This document shows positions 6,926 to 13,506 of a DNA stretch of 13,506 nt, piece after piece. Every line of letters begins with the position of its first letter. Position 1 is the first letter of the stretch. Source of the stretch: Sporomusa sp. (lineage in GTDB: Bacteria; Bacillota_C; Negativicutes; Sporomusales; Sporomusaceae); the NCBI GenBank assembly GCA_029256645.1, contig JAQSXM010000044.1, forward strand, positions 1 to 13,506. Direction: 5' to 3'. Both the position numbers and the translations under genes were made by a program. A model generated the notes under the pieces. That model did no database searches and had not been told where the DNA came from. It was given only the letters and a program-made list of their open reading frames with translations.

Positions 6926-8002
6926 CTACTCATCCAACAGGACACTGCCCGCCTGATCCCAGGTTAAATACACTTTATCGCCGGTATTAAAGCGCTCACC
7001 ACTAAACGAATTCTGGAGTTGAACAATCACTTCCGCCCCCATAACCTCTACCCGGAAATTCGAAATATTACCGGCATAGGTAATGAACTTAATCCGCCCG
7101 CATAAACAGGGCTTACCCTCAGGTCGCTCTGCCCCCAGTCGGATTCGCTCAGGCCGCACAGCCAGAATACACGCTTGTCCCGGCCGCCGCGCGACACCTG
7201 CTGCTGCCGCGATCTGGATATGATCGCCATTTTTCAATTCCAGACAATAATTGCCGTTATCAATAGCTTTAATAACACCTGTAAAAAAGTTAGATTGCCC
7301 CAAAAATCCGGCGACAAACGTATTGCAGGGTTGCTCATAAACAACGTGCGGCGCATCCAGCTGAACAATATTACCATCTTTCATCACAGCGATTTTATCT
7401 GACAAGGTTAACGCCTCTTCCTGATCATGGGTTACAAAGATGGTTGTAATCCCGACCCGCTTTTGAATCTGGCGTAATTCCACCTGCATATCCACCCGTA
7501 GTTTTTTATCCAGTGCGCTTAGGCTTTCATCCAGCAATAGCAGACGGGGTTTAATTACCAATGCCCGGGCCAAAGCGACCCGTTGTTGTTGTCCACCGGA
7601 CAACTGTTTTGGTTTTCTCTTTTCCAGCCCTGTTAACTGGACCATGTCAATAGCCTCAGCCACCTGCTTTTTTATCGTTACCGGGTCAATCTTCCGCTGC
7701 TCCAGCCCAAAAGCAATATTTTGTTCAATTGTCATATGGGGAAACAGGGCATAGCTTTGAAAAACCATTCCCACATTGCGGTGGTACACCGGCAGATAAT
7801 TATATACCTCACCGGCCACGATTACTTCCCCGGCGTCCGGGCTTTCAAAGCCGGCGACAATTTTTAATGTTGTTGTCTTCCCGCAGCCAGAAGGCCCCAG
7901 CAGCGATAAAAACGTGCCTTGCTCAATACTCAGATTGATATTATTCAAAACCAGGTTGGAATCATAGCGCTTAGTCAGATTGTTAAGCGAAAAATAGGAC
8001 AT
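6926..8002 (-). CDS. Polyamine-type ABC importer ATPase (PotA-like)
   Basis: Nucleotide-binding subunit of a spermidine/putrescine-type importer. Numbering from the preferred start, motifs are Walker A GPSGCGKT (36-43), Q-loop Q82, LSGGQQQR (134-141), Walker B LLLLDE (154-159), D-loop SALD (162-165) and H192 (VTHDQEEAL). A C-terminal regulatory TOBE region begins near residue 235 and ends with VYLTWDQAGSVLL. The usual proline after the Walker B glutamate is serine (DES). Two in-frame ATGs exist. The one at 8008 overlaps the permease stop (TAATG) but sits only 2 nt from the GGGAGG ribosome binding site, while the one at 8002 is 8 nt from it, so 8002 is preferred. The PfkB gene starts 8 nt downstream. 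Confidence 0.93.
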   Translation of the reverse strand: MSYFSLNNLTKRYDSNLVLNNINLSIEQGTFLSLLGPSGCGKTTTLKIVAGFESPDAGEVIVAGEVYNYLPVYHRNVGMVFQSYALFPHMTIEQNIAFGLEQRKIDPVTIKKQVAEAIDMVQLTGLEKRKPKQLSGGQQQRVALARALVIKPRLLLLDESLSALDKKLRVDMQVELRQIQKRVGITTIFVTHDQEEALTLSDKIAVMKDGNIVQLDAPHVVYEQPCNTFVAGFLGQSNFFTGVIKAIDNGNYCLELKNGDHIQIAAAAGVARRPGQACILAVRPERIRLGAERPEGKPCLCGRIKFITYAGNISNFRVEVMGAEVIVQLQNSFSGERFNTGDKVYLTWDQAGSVLLDE

Positions 8003-8007
8003 CTGCA

Positions 8008-8796
8008 TTACCTCCCAAAGACGTTCTTAATTGAGGACTGCATCAACGCTGCAATCAAAATAATCAAAGCCATCGTCACCACCAGGATGATGGTTGCAAC
8101 TGCGTTAATCTCCGGGGTAAAGCCGAATTTTATAGATGAATAGATTTCAATCGGCAGCGTACTGCTCCCGGAAGGTATAAGAAAATAGGAAATGACAAAA
8201 TTGTCAAAGGATATCATAAACGACAGGAAGCCGCCGGCTATAATCGCCGACCAGATATTCGGCAGAATGATCCGGTAAAATGTTGTCCACTCATTAGCCC
8301 CCAGGCTGTATGCAGCTTCCTCAATCGATTTATCCATATCTGCAAGCCTTGCACCAATGACCAGCACTGCATAAGGCAACGAGATAATCACATGTCCAAT
8401 TAACAACATAAAGAGATTTTTACTTAACCCCAGTTTCATTAAAAACAGCAATAACGATAAACCCATAATCAGCCAGGGAATGGTCAGAGGCATAACCACC
8501 AGTGAATTAACCAGCCTCTTAATCCTGCTCCGCCCTTCTGGCATACCCAGCATCAGCGCGGTTGCCAGCACTACACAGATAACGGCTGTAATGGTGGCAA
8601 TATAGACACTGTTTATGACAGCATCCATTAGCTTAGTATTAGTAAGCAGCACACTATACCAATGCGTGCTAAAGGAAAACGGCAACGTATTATACCGTGA
8701 CTGATTGAAGGACATCAGCGCCAGTACAAAAACCGGAACGTACAAAAATGAAAAAATCAGAGCCGCGTACAGCCAGGCGAATACTTGTTTTTTCAT
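8008..8796 (-). CDS. Polyamine-type ABC importer permease (PotC-like)
   Basis: Inner-membrane permease of 262 aa with about six hydrophobic segments (near 8-29, 62-84, 98-120, 128-149, 182-205 and 232-252). The cytoplasmic EAA loop that docks with the ATPase is EEAAYSLGANEWTTFYRIIL (159-178), including the conserved glycine. Length and the phrase SFDNFVISYFL fit the PotC branch. The ATG follows GGAGG, located at the end of the preceding permease gene 4 nt upstream. The stop TAA overlaps by one base an ATG that could begin the ATPase gene. It would pair with the 271-aa permease to form the channel. The substrate is set by the binding protein, not by this subunit. Confidence 0.93.
   Translation of the reverse strand: MKKQVFAWLYAALIFSFLYVPVFVLALMSFNQSRYNTLPFSFSTHWYSVLLTNTKLMDAVINSVYIATITAVICVVLATALMLGMPEGRSRIKRLVNSLVVMPLTIPWLIMGLSLLLFLMKLGLSKNLFMLLIGHVIISLPYAVLVIGARLADMDKSIEEAAYSLGANEWTTFYRIILPNIWSAIIAGGFLSFMISFDNFVISYFLIPSGSSTLPIEIYSSIKFGFTPEINAVATIILVVTMALIILIAALMQSSIKNVFGR
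8011..8016 (-). promoter_or_regulatory. Ribosome binding site deciding the ABC ATPase start
   Basis: GGGAGG on the minus strand lies 2 nt before the ATG at 8008 and 8 nt before the ATG at 8002. Normal spacing favours the second ATG. Confidence 0.65.
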
Positions 8797-8800
8797 TCTG

Positions 8801-9616
8801 TCAGACCTCCTTGTTGAATTTGCCTACAAGCCCCATTGACGCCAATACCATCGCCAGCAGGATAAAAGCAATTGCCGCCCCGAAATTCCACCCATAGATT
8901 TCGAAAAATTGATCTTCGATAATGGTACCGATGACCGAGCCATTAACCCCTCCCAAAATTCGCGGTTCAACAAAGCTTCCCAGACAGGGTATAAACACCA
9001 GCACTGAGCCTGTCAATATTCCCACTTTACTCAGGGGGAGGGTAATTCTCCGGAATGTAGTAAATGGCGTAGCCCCTAAACTCTGGGCTGCGTCCAGAAT
9101 GGCATCATCCAGCTTTTCCAAAGACATGAAAATGGTGATTACCATGTAAGGAAAATAAATATGTACTAACCCGATAATTACTGCGGCCTGGGTAAATAAA
9201 ATACCCAGACTACCCTCAATAAGATTCATATTGCGCAAAAAAATTTCCAGCATTCCGCCGTCACGCAGGAGATTGACCCAGGAATATGCCCGGACCAGGG
9301 CACTGGTCCAAAATGGAATAATGATCAGCAATAATAGCAGCCCTTTACCCTTGCGAATAATTTTCGCCATAATGTAAGCCATCGGATAGGCGACGATCAG
9401 ACAAATCAAGGTAACAATCAGACTCAGTTGAACAGTTTTAGCTGTTAATTTCAAATATAGTTCTTTTGAAAAGAAATCTGTATAGTTCTGTAAAGTAAAA
9501 CTGCCATTCGGCCCATTGCTTAAAAAGCTGAAATACAGCATGATAAAAAGCGGGACAACGCCAAATGCAATAAGCATAAATAGCGCCGGACTCATCAGCA
9601 TAATTTTTCTTTGCAT
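8801..9616 (-). CDS. Polyamine-type ABC importer permease (PotB-like)
   Basis: Inner-membrane permease of 271 aa with about six transmembrane segments (near 9-31, 62-84, 92-112, 138-160, 196-216 and 243-264). The EAA docking loop is DDAILDAAQSLGATPFTTFR (170-189). The phrases FWTSALVRAYSW and PCLGSFVEPRILGG are typical of PotB-type permeases. GGAGG lies 6 nt before the ATG. It is the first gene after the 199-bp gap that separates it from the binding-protein gene; that gap holds two hairpin terminators, so this gene may depend on readthrough or on its own weak promoter. Confidence 0.93.
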   Translation of the reverse strand: MQRKIMLMSPALFMLIAFGVVPLFIMLYFSFLSNGPNGSFTLQNYTDFFSKELYLKLTAKTVQLSLIVTLICLIVAYPMAYIMAKIIRKGKGLLLLLIIIPFWTSALVRAYSWVNLLRDGGMLEIFLRNMNLIEGSLGILFTQAAVIIGLVHIYFPYMVITIFMSLEKLDDAILDAAQSLGATPFTTFRRITLPLSKVGILTGSVLVFIPCLGSFVEPRILGGVNGSVIGTIIEDQFFEIYGWNFGAAIAFILLAMVLASMGLVGKFNKEV

Positions 9617-9670
9617 TCTTTCCTCCAGTCAAACGCTGCTCGCTGCGCCGTTTCCTCATATTTAAGAAAA

Positions 9671-9690
9671 GACTTGGCTTGTGCCAAGTC
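9671..9690 (-). terminator. Second hairpin (terminator or attenuator) ahead of the permease genes
   Basis: Perfect 8-bp arms GACTTGGC (9671-9678) and GCCAAGTC (9683-9690) with a 4-nt loop, followed on the minus strand by TTTTCTT. It stands about 55 bp upstream of the first permease start, a position fitting an attenuator. A competing small hairpin (GTCC 9688-9691 with GGAC 9696-9699) shares bases with its arm. Confidence 0.6.
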
Positions 9691-9740
9691 CTTTAGGACG
9701 TCGGCAGAAGCCTTAGTCGTTCTTATGTCAACAGAATTGC

Positions 9741-9746
9741 ATTATA
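9741..9746 (-). promoter_or_regulatory. Possible internal promoter -10 box ahead of the permease genes
   Basis: A perfect TATAAT on the minus strand, downstream of the first terminator and upstream of the second hairpin. The matching -35 region is only a T-run (TTTTTC), so the promoter is weak or spurious. If real, the transcript would begin with the hairpin-rich leader at about 9735-9671. Confidence 0.3.
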
Positions 9747-9772
9747 AATTCTGGTAGACCAAGAGAAAAAAG

Positions 9773-9797
9773 CAAGCCCAAAAGTACCTTGGGCTTG
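9773..9797 (-). terminator. Terminator after the binding-protein gene
   Basis: Arms CAAGCCCAA (9773-9781) and TTGGGCTTG (9789-9797) with a 7-nt loop, about 20 bp past the stop codon, followed on the minus strand by CTTTTTTCTC. This is a strong intrinsic terminator and would make the binding-protein message more abundant than the downstream permease genes. Confidence 0.82.
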
Positions 9798-9815
9798 TTT
9801 TTTACCGTTAATAGC

Positions 9816-10904
9816 TTACTGGGCTTTTACTTCCTGCCATAATTCATTCCAGGCCTTTTTCACTTCATCTGTCTGATATGAGATAAAATACAGTTTATTC
9901 AGGGATGCTTCATCCATGCAATTATCCTTTACCAGTTGCGGGTCAAGGGCTGCTGTAGCCAGCTTGTTAACAGGGGCAGGACCACCGGATTTAGCCCAGT
10001 TTTCCTGGAACTCCTTGCTCAGCATAAAATCAATGAACTTGTAGGCCAAATCCTCATTAGGTGCATTTTTAACAATAGCCCAATTATCCACCCAGCCAAT
10101 AGCCCCTTCGCGCGGGATGACAAATTTAATCGGCTGGCCTTCCTTCTTCATTAAAGCGGCTTGTCCACTCCACATGACACCAACAGCAATTTGATTATTG
10201 GCAAAGAGTTTGGACCACTCGTCACCGGTTTTCCAATAAGTCTTATTGAGTGGCTTTTGCTCCAGCAGCTTTGTTTTAATAGCCTTTAAATCAGACGGTT
10301 TATTGGGATTCTGGCCTAAAACGATGGCAGCATTCATTACTGCATCATTAAAATCGTCCCTAAAACCAATCTGACCTTTATATTTCGCATCCCATAAAAC
10401 ATTAATACTATCTACATTCTCTTTGATCATATTGCTATTATACGCAATAGCCGTCGACCCCCAAACCCAGGGAATCGCGTAAGTCTTGCCTTCCATGCTG
10501 TTCTCCGGCAATTTTTTGAACTTATCGGCAATATGCTGATAGTTCTCCAATTTTCCGGTATCGATGGAAGCAAGCAAGTTTTCTTTTTCTGCAACCGGCA
10601 GCACCGACGCATTGGGCAATACTACATCAATTTTGCCCACACCATCGGTTCTTAGTTTTGTTAGCAATTCCTCTTCCGAAGACATATAAATATGTACTAC
10701 CTTGCATTTGTATTTGTCTTCAAATTGTTTAACGACCTCGGCCTTATCGGAACCATAATCTTTCCAGTTGACTACCACCAGCGTTTTGGTCTCTTTACTT
10801 GCTTCCGGCTGACTCGACTTCAGACCACAACCAGCAACCCCTACAACCATGACTCCGGCCAGCAGTGTTACCATTGCTTTTCTCAAAAACCCCTTTTTGT
10901 TCAT
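9816..10904 (-). CDS. Polyamine-type ABC importer substrate-binding lipoprotein (PotD/PotF-like)
   Basis: Extracytoplasmic solute receptor of 362 aa. The N-terminus has positive residues, a hydrophobic stretch (11-23) and a lipobox VAGC with the lipidated Cys at 26. The mature part matches the PotD class: LVVVNWKDYGSD (42-53), TYAIPWVWGSTAIAYN (141-156), DDFNDAVMNAA (183-193), VGVMWSGQAA (241-250) and WVDNWAIVKNAP (271-282). By eye, W47, Y50, D184, D187, W245, W271 and D273 align with the E. coli PotD polyamine-site residues as I recall them (W34, Y37, D168, E171, W229, W255, D257). The C-terminal tyrosine region reads GGPAPVN instead, so the ligand may differ from spermidine. The ATG follows AGAGGG. 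It is the first transporter gene, downstream of the GntR regulator and ended by its own terminator. Cationic-amine-type ligands are inferred. Confidence 0.92.
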   Translation of the reverse strand: MNKKGFLRKAMVTLLAGVMVVGVAGCGLKSSQPEASKETKTLVVVNWKDYGSDKAEVVKQFEDKYKCKVVHIYMSSEEELLTKLRTDGVGKIDVVLPNASVLPVAEKENLLASIDTGKLENYQHIADKFKKLPENSMEGKTYAIPWVWGSTAIAYNSNMIKENVDSINVLWDAKYKGQIGFRDDFNDAVMNAAIVLGQNPNKPSDLKAIKTKLLEQKPLNKTYWKTGDEWSKLFANNQIAVGVMWSGQAALMKKEGQPIKFVIPREGAIGWVDNWAIVKNAPNEDLAYKFIDFMLSKEFQENWAKSGGPAPVNKLATAALDPQLVKDNCMDEASLNKLYFISYQTDEVKKAWNELWQEVKAQ

Positions 10905-10947
10905 CTTAACCCTCTTCCCCCTCCAATAAATACTTGGATATTTCCAT

Positions 10948-10953
10948 TTTATA
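10948..10953 (-). promoter_or_regulatory. Possible -10 box of the binding-protein gene
   Basis: TATAAA on the minus strand, about 44 bp before the ATG, in the 98-bp gap after the GntR gene. There is no recognisable -35 at 16-18 bp upstream (GC-rich sequence), so either the promoter needs an activator or this is not the promoter. I saw no sigma-54 GG-N10-GC pair in the gap. Confidence 0.3.
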
Positions 10954-11002
10954 CCCTTATCCGGTGACCCACCGCGCTAAGGCCTGCTTTATAGAGGCTG
11001 CG

Positions 11003-11722
11003 CTATACTTCCATATTAGCGACAACTTTAAACTGCATATTAGGTCCATAAACAACACGCAATACCTCAATCTCGCGATTTTCCCGGTCATATATTTGAC
11101 CTGATGCCAGTAAAAGGGGAATATCCTTTTTTAACTTAAAGGTCTCTTTCATCACTGTGTCCCCTAGCATTGCATTCATCGACAGTTCGGCTCGTTTAGG
11201 AAAAACACGATATTCGGTTCGCATGAGATTATAAAGAGAATTAACACTAAAATCATACTGCTCCAGACCAGGGAATAAGTCCAAGGGAATCTGCGAATAA
11301 TCAATTGTTAAAAAAATAATCTTTTCTCCTCGTTTTACCCCTCTTACTCTGTCCAGCGCCAAATATTTTTTATTGTCTATAGTGATAATATCTTTTCGCA
11401 ATACCACAGAGTGCGGGGTTTCAGCCCGGCTCATAATATAGTCGGAAAAACCCCCGAAGTTCCAGACATTATAGCTTACCTCTTTAAAACACACATAAGT
11501 ACCCTTGCCGTGAACCTGGCTTAATAAACCTTCATTAACAAGATCAGCAATCGCCCGGCGAATTGTCGTTCTGGTAATCTTATACTTTTGTGCCATCTGA
11601 GCTTCTGACGGAATCAGGTCACCCTCTTTGTATATCCCGTTTAAGATATCATCACGTATTATTTTTGCCAATTGAATATATAACGGAATCGCATCGTTTT
11701 TCTGTAATACTATTTTCATCAT
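11003..11722 (-). CDS. GntR-family regulator with UTRA domain (HutC/YegW-like)
   Basis: Transcription factor of 239 aa. The N-terminal winged helix (about 12-78) includes PLYIQLAKIIRDDI, IPSEAQMAQKYKITRTTIRR (38-57) and LVNEGLLSQVHGKGTYV (61-77), all typical of GntR. The C-terminal half (about 95-235) is a UTRA ligand-binding domain of the HutC subfamily, ending with LRVVYGPNMQFKVVANMEV. Two adjacent ATGs (11722, 11719) follow GAGAGAAG, so the start is uncertain by one codon. It precedes the binding-protein gene by 98 bp on the same strand and probably represses the operon until its ligand, perhaps a phosphorylated substrate, binds. A HutC-type operator-like site lies upstream in the divergent region. 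In E. coli the equivalent neighbour of the kinase/glycohydrolase pair is YegW, also GntR. Confidence 0.92.
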   Translation of the reverse strand: MMKIVLQKNDAIPLYIQLAKIIRDDILNGIYKEGDLIPSEAQMAQKYKITRTTIRRAIADLVNEGLLSQVHGKGTYVCFKEVSYNVWNFGGFSDYIMSRAETPHSVVLRKDIITIDNKKYLALDRVRGVKRGEKIIFLTIDYSQIPLDLFPGLEQYDFSVNSLYNLMRTEYRVFPKRAELSMNAMLGDTVMKETFKLKKDIPLLLASGQIYDRENREIEVLRVVYGPNMQFKVVANMEV

Positions 11723-11877
11723 CTTCTCTCATCCGGTTGTCTACTTGTCCGTATCAGTTGAAATTGTAATTCGTCAGTAACCCATAAAATCCTGCAGGCA
11801 ATTAGTAAAAAAAACCATTATCAAACATTTTTTCTCTCATAGGGGAAATTCAAAATAATGTGAATTTTTGCAGGAAT

Positions 11878-11889
11878 TTGTCTATACAA
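11878..11889. promoter_or_regulatory. Candidate HutC-type GntR operator
   Basis: TTGTCTATACAA contains GTCTATAC, which fits the GTMTAKAC pattern reported for the HutC subfamily, with 4-bp outer arms TTGT/ACAA. It lies in the divergent gap, 56 bp before the sigma-54 activator start and 156 bp from the GntR start. A partial copy, TTGTCTA, recurs at 11737-11743, 15 bp from the GntR start. I saw no other full match in the window. Confidence 0.45.
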
Positions 11890-11944
11890 CGTCGTACTAT
11901 AAAAAAAACAGTTTTAAAATCGCTCTGGGGAGGGAAGGTTTCTT

Positions 11945-13351
11945 ATGCCTCATAATTCAAATACGTCAATAATGCCGGGGTATGAAAAAACAGCAGCATT
12001 TCCCGCACCAAAGATTATTTTCGTTACCGATCACAAGGGGAATTTACTGCTTTTCAATACAGAGGCCGCTTTAACGGTCGGTGTGCCGAAGGAGCAGTTG
12101 CTGCACCTAAATCTCGGCGAACTTATACATAATGGCACACTTAATACCTCTTATACCTTGCGAGCTGCTAAAAACAAATGCATTGAACAAGGTCTGGTTA
12201 GAACAAAGTTTAAAACCGAAACACTTGCTGTAAGCAGACCTGTCTTTAACCCTAGCGGAGACATACTTTACTTAGTAACGACCTGTGTAGCAGCCTCACC
12301 GGAAAGAAAAAAACATCGTGATGGCTTAAATCAGAGAACCAGCCCAACTCCGAAACATAAAATCCAGGTTTTCGGAATAGATACGGAAGACATTGTTGCT
12401 GAAAGCAATACGATGAGGACTATATTAAATCTAGCTGCTAATATCGCCAGATTAGACAGCCCAACAATCCTATACGGAGAGTCAGGCACGGGCAAAGAGG
12501 TGCTGGCGCGGTATATTCACCGGCATAGCACTCGCTCCAACGGCGCCTTCATGGCAATAAACTGTGCTGCTTTATCAGAGTCGTTAGCCGAAGCAGAGCT
12601 TTTTGGCTATAGCAAAGGAGCTTTTACCGGAGCTAATACGCAAGGTAATATAGGCTTAGTGGAGGCTGCAGATGGCGGAACTTTGTTTCTTGATGAAATT
12701 GCTGAATTATCACTCCCCCTGCAGGCAAAATTGCTGCGAGTTCTGGAGACTGGCGAAATTCGCCGGTTAGGCAGTTGTGTCAACCTCACCAGTGATTTTA
12801 GACTTATTGCGGCAACAAACAAGGATCTAAAGCGAATGACCGAAGAGGGAACATTTCGCAAAGATCTTTTTTATCGGTTACATGTTGTTGATTTAGTAAT
12901 TCCGCCGTTACGGGAAAGACCTGAAGACATCACAATGCTCGCCTTGCACTTTTTGAAAAAATTTAATACAAAATACAATCTTGACATAGCCCTGGACAAC
13001 GATATGTTAGCTGCTTTCCAGCATTATGACTGGCCGGGAAATGTCAGAGAGTTGCGTAATGCAGTAGAAAAATACGTCGTTTTTGGCCTGCAAGACAATC
13101 CATCGCAGTTTTCAAGAACAATGTCAGGAGTTGCCCACCAACTTGCTCAACCAAATTATGTGAAGTCTTTCGAAGGCCATGAATCATTAAAGCAAGTTAT
13201 GCATCAATTTGAAGAGCAATATATTCACAGTATCTTAAAAGCATGCAATTTTCGTACAGGCGAAGCAGCCAACCGGCTCGGCATTTGCCGGACGGTACTC
13301 TACCGGAAACTGAAAACATTTACAGGCATCGAAAAGTTTAAAAATCATTGA
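11945..13351 (+). CDS. Sigma-54-dependent transcriptional activator with PAS-like sensor
   Basis: Enhancer-binding protein of 468 aa that remodels sigma-54 RNA polymerase using ATP. The N-terminus (about 20-115) looks like a PAS sensor (KIIFVTDHKGNLLLFNTEAA, then RPVFNPSGDILYLVTTCV). The AAA+ domain has Walker A GESGTGKE (178-185), the sigma-54 contact loop GAFTGA (225-230), Walker B GGTLFLDE (244-251), arginine-rich FRKDLFYRLHVVDLVIPPLR (304-323) and WPGNVREL (363-370). A Fis-type helix-turn-helix ends the protein (about 437-457: TGEAANRLGICRTVLYRKLK). No response-regulator receiver domain is present, so control is probably by a ligand bound to the PAS-like domain. GGGGAGGGAAGG lies just upstream of the ATG. 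It is divergent from the GntR/transporter operon. I saw no -24/-12 promoter in the window, so its targets are open. Confidence 0.95.
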   Translation: MPHNSNTSIMPGYEKTAAFPAPKIIFVTDHKGNLLLFNTEAALTVGVPKEQLLHLNLGELIHNGTLNTSYTLRAAKNKCIEQGLVRTKFKTETLAVSRPVFNPSGDILYLVTTCVAASPERKKHRDGLNQRTSPTPKHKIQVFGIDTEDIVAESNTMRTILNLAANIARLDSPTILYGESGTGKEVLARYIHRHSTRSNGAFMAINCAALSESLAEAELFGYSKGAFTGANTQGNIGLVEAADGGTLFLDEIAELSLPLQAKLLRVLETGEIRRLGSCVNLTSDFRLIAATNKDLKRMTEEGTFRKDLFYRLHVVDLVIPPLRERPEDITMLALHFLKKFNTKYNLDIALDNDMLAAFQHYDWPGNVRELRNAVEKYVVFGLQDNPSQFSRTMSGVAHQLAQPNYVKSFEGHESLKQVMHQFEEQYIHSILKACNFRTGEAANRLGICRTVLYRKLKTFTGIEKFKNH

Positions 13352-13436
13352 TTGTTTTTAATAGCCTAACCTTTCCTTCCAGCATTCAAAAGGTATTTAG
13401 GCCAACGAAAACTACTTTAATGATATATCTCCCAAA

Positions 13437-13467
13437 AAACCCTGCGAGATTTAATCTCGCAGGGTTT
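13437..13467. terminator. Strong bidirectional hairpin terminator
   Basis: Arms AAACCCTGCGAGAT (13437-13450) and ATCTCGCAGGGTTT (13454-13467) with a 3-nt loop, 86 bp past the activator stop. The minus strand has the longer U-run (TTTTTT after the stem), so it probably also ends a converging minus-strand gene beyond the right edge. Confidence 0.85.
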
Positions 13468-13506
13468 ACCATCTCTGCACCGTCTTTTCGATAAAACCAC
13501 ACTAAA

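Noticed and set aside
9671..9690. TTGGCAC on the minus strand (9687-9681) resembling a sigma-54 -24 element
   Set aside because: The base pair 10 nt after GG is GT, not the near-invariant GC, and the sequence is fully explained as one arm and loop of a hairpin.
9726..9731. TTGACA on the minus strand as a -35 box before the permease genes
   Set aside because: No -10-like hexamer occurs 16-18 bp downstream; the position reads TCTGCC.

Overview
The window looks like a chromosomal segment of a Gram-negative-staining Firmicute, most likely Negativicutes (Sporomusaceae-like). I infer this from the moderate GC content, strong GGAGG-type ribosome binding sites, tight co-directional operons, and the mix of a CecR/YbhGF-type efflux operon with an SPL-like radical SAM gene. 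The taxon is an inference; no rRNA or marker gene is present. All genes except the last lie on the minus strand, so each operon reads right to left.

Region 1 (1-2184, minus): a TetR/CecR-type repressor, an HlyD-type membrane-fusion protein and an ABC ATPase that runs off the left edge. The order matches E. coli cecR-ybhG-ybhF. A promoter (TTGACA-17-TAAACT) and an 11-bp-arm palindrome abutting its -10 box lie just upstream of the repressor, so autorepression is likely.

Region 2 (2193-4882, minus): a three-gene operon of a CGGC-family protein that has lost its CGGC motif, an SPL-like radical SAM protein, and a 433-aa fusion of an HD phosphohydrolase domain to a DUF429 (RNase H-like) domain. 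It ends at a hairpin at 2193-2220. Its function is unknown; nucleotide or nucleic-acid handling is the best guess.

Region 3 (4952-11722, minus): a GntR/UTRA regulator, a polyamine-type ABC importer (lipoprotein, two permeases, ATPase), a PfkB kinase and an ADP-ribosylglycohydrolase-family enzyme. Kinase, glycohydrolase and GntR regulator together mirror E. coli yegU-yegV-yegW, but a Pot-type ABC importer replaces the YegT transporter. The binding protein keeps much of the PotD amine-binding site. I infer uptake and breakdown of an amine-bearing glycoside or nucleoside-like compound by phosphorylation and N-glycosidic cleavage. This is the best candidate for an undescribed system here. Two tandem hairpin terminators separate the binding-protein gene from the permease genes, which suggests differential expression or attenuation.

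Region 4 (11723-13506): a 222-bp divergent intergenic region holding a HutC-type operator-like site (TTGTCTATACAA), then the only plus-strand gene, a sigma-54-dependent activator with an N-terminal PAS-like sensor. A strong bidirectional hairpin terminator closes the window. No tRNA, rRNA, CRISPR array or insertion sequence is visible.
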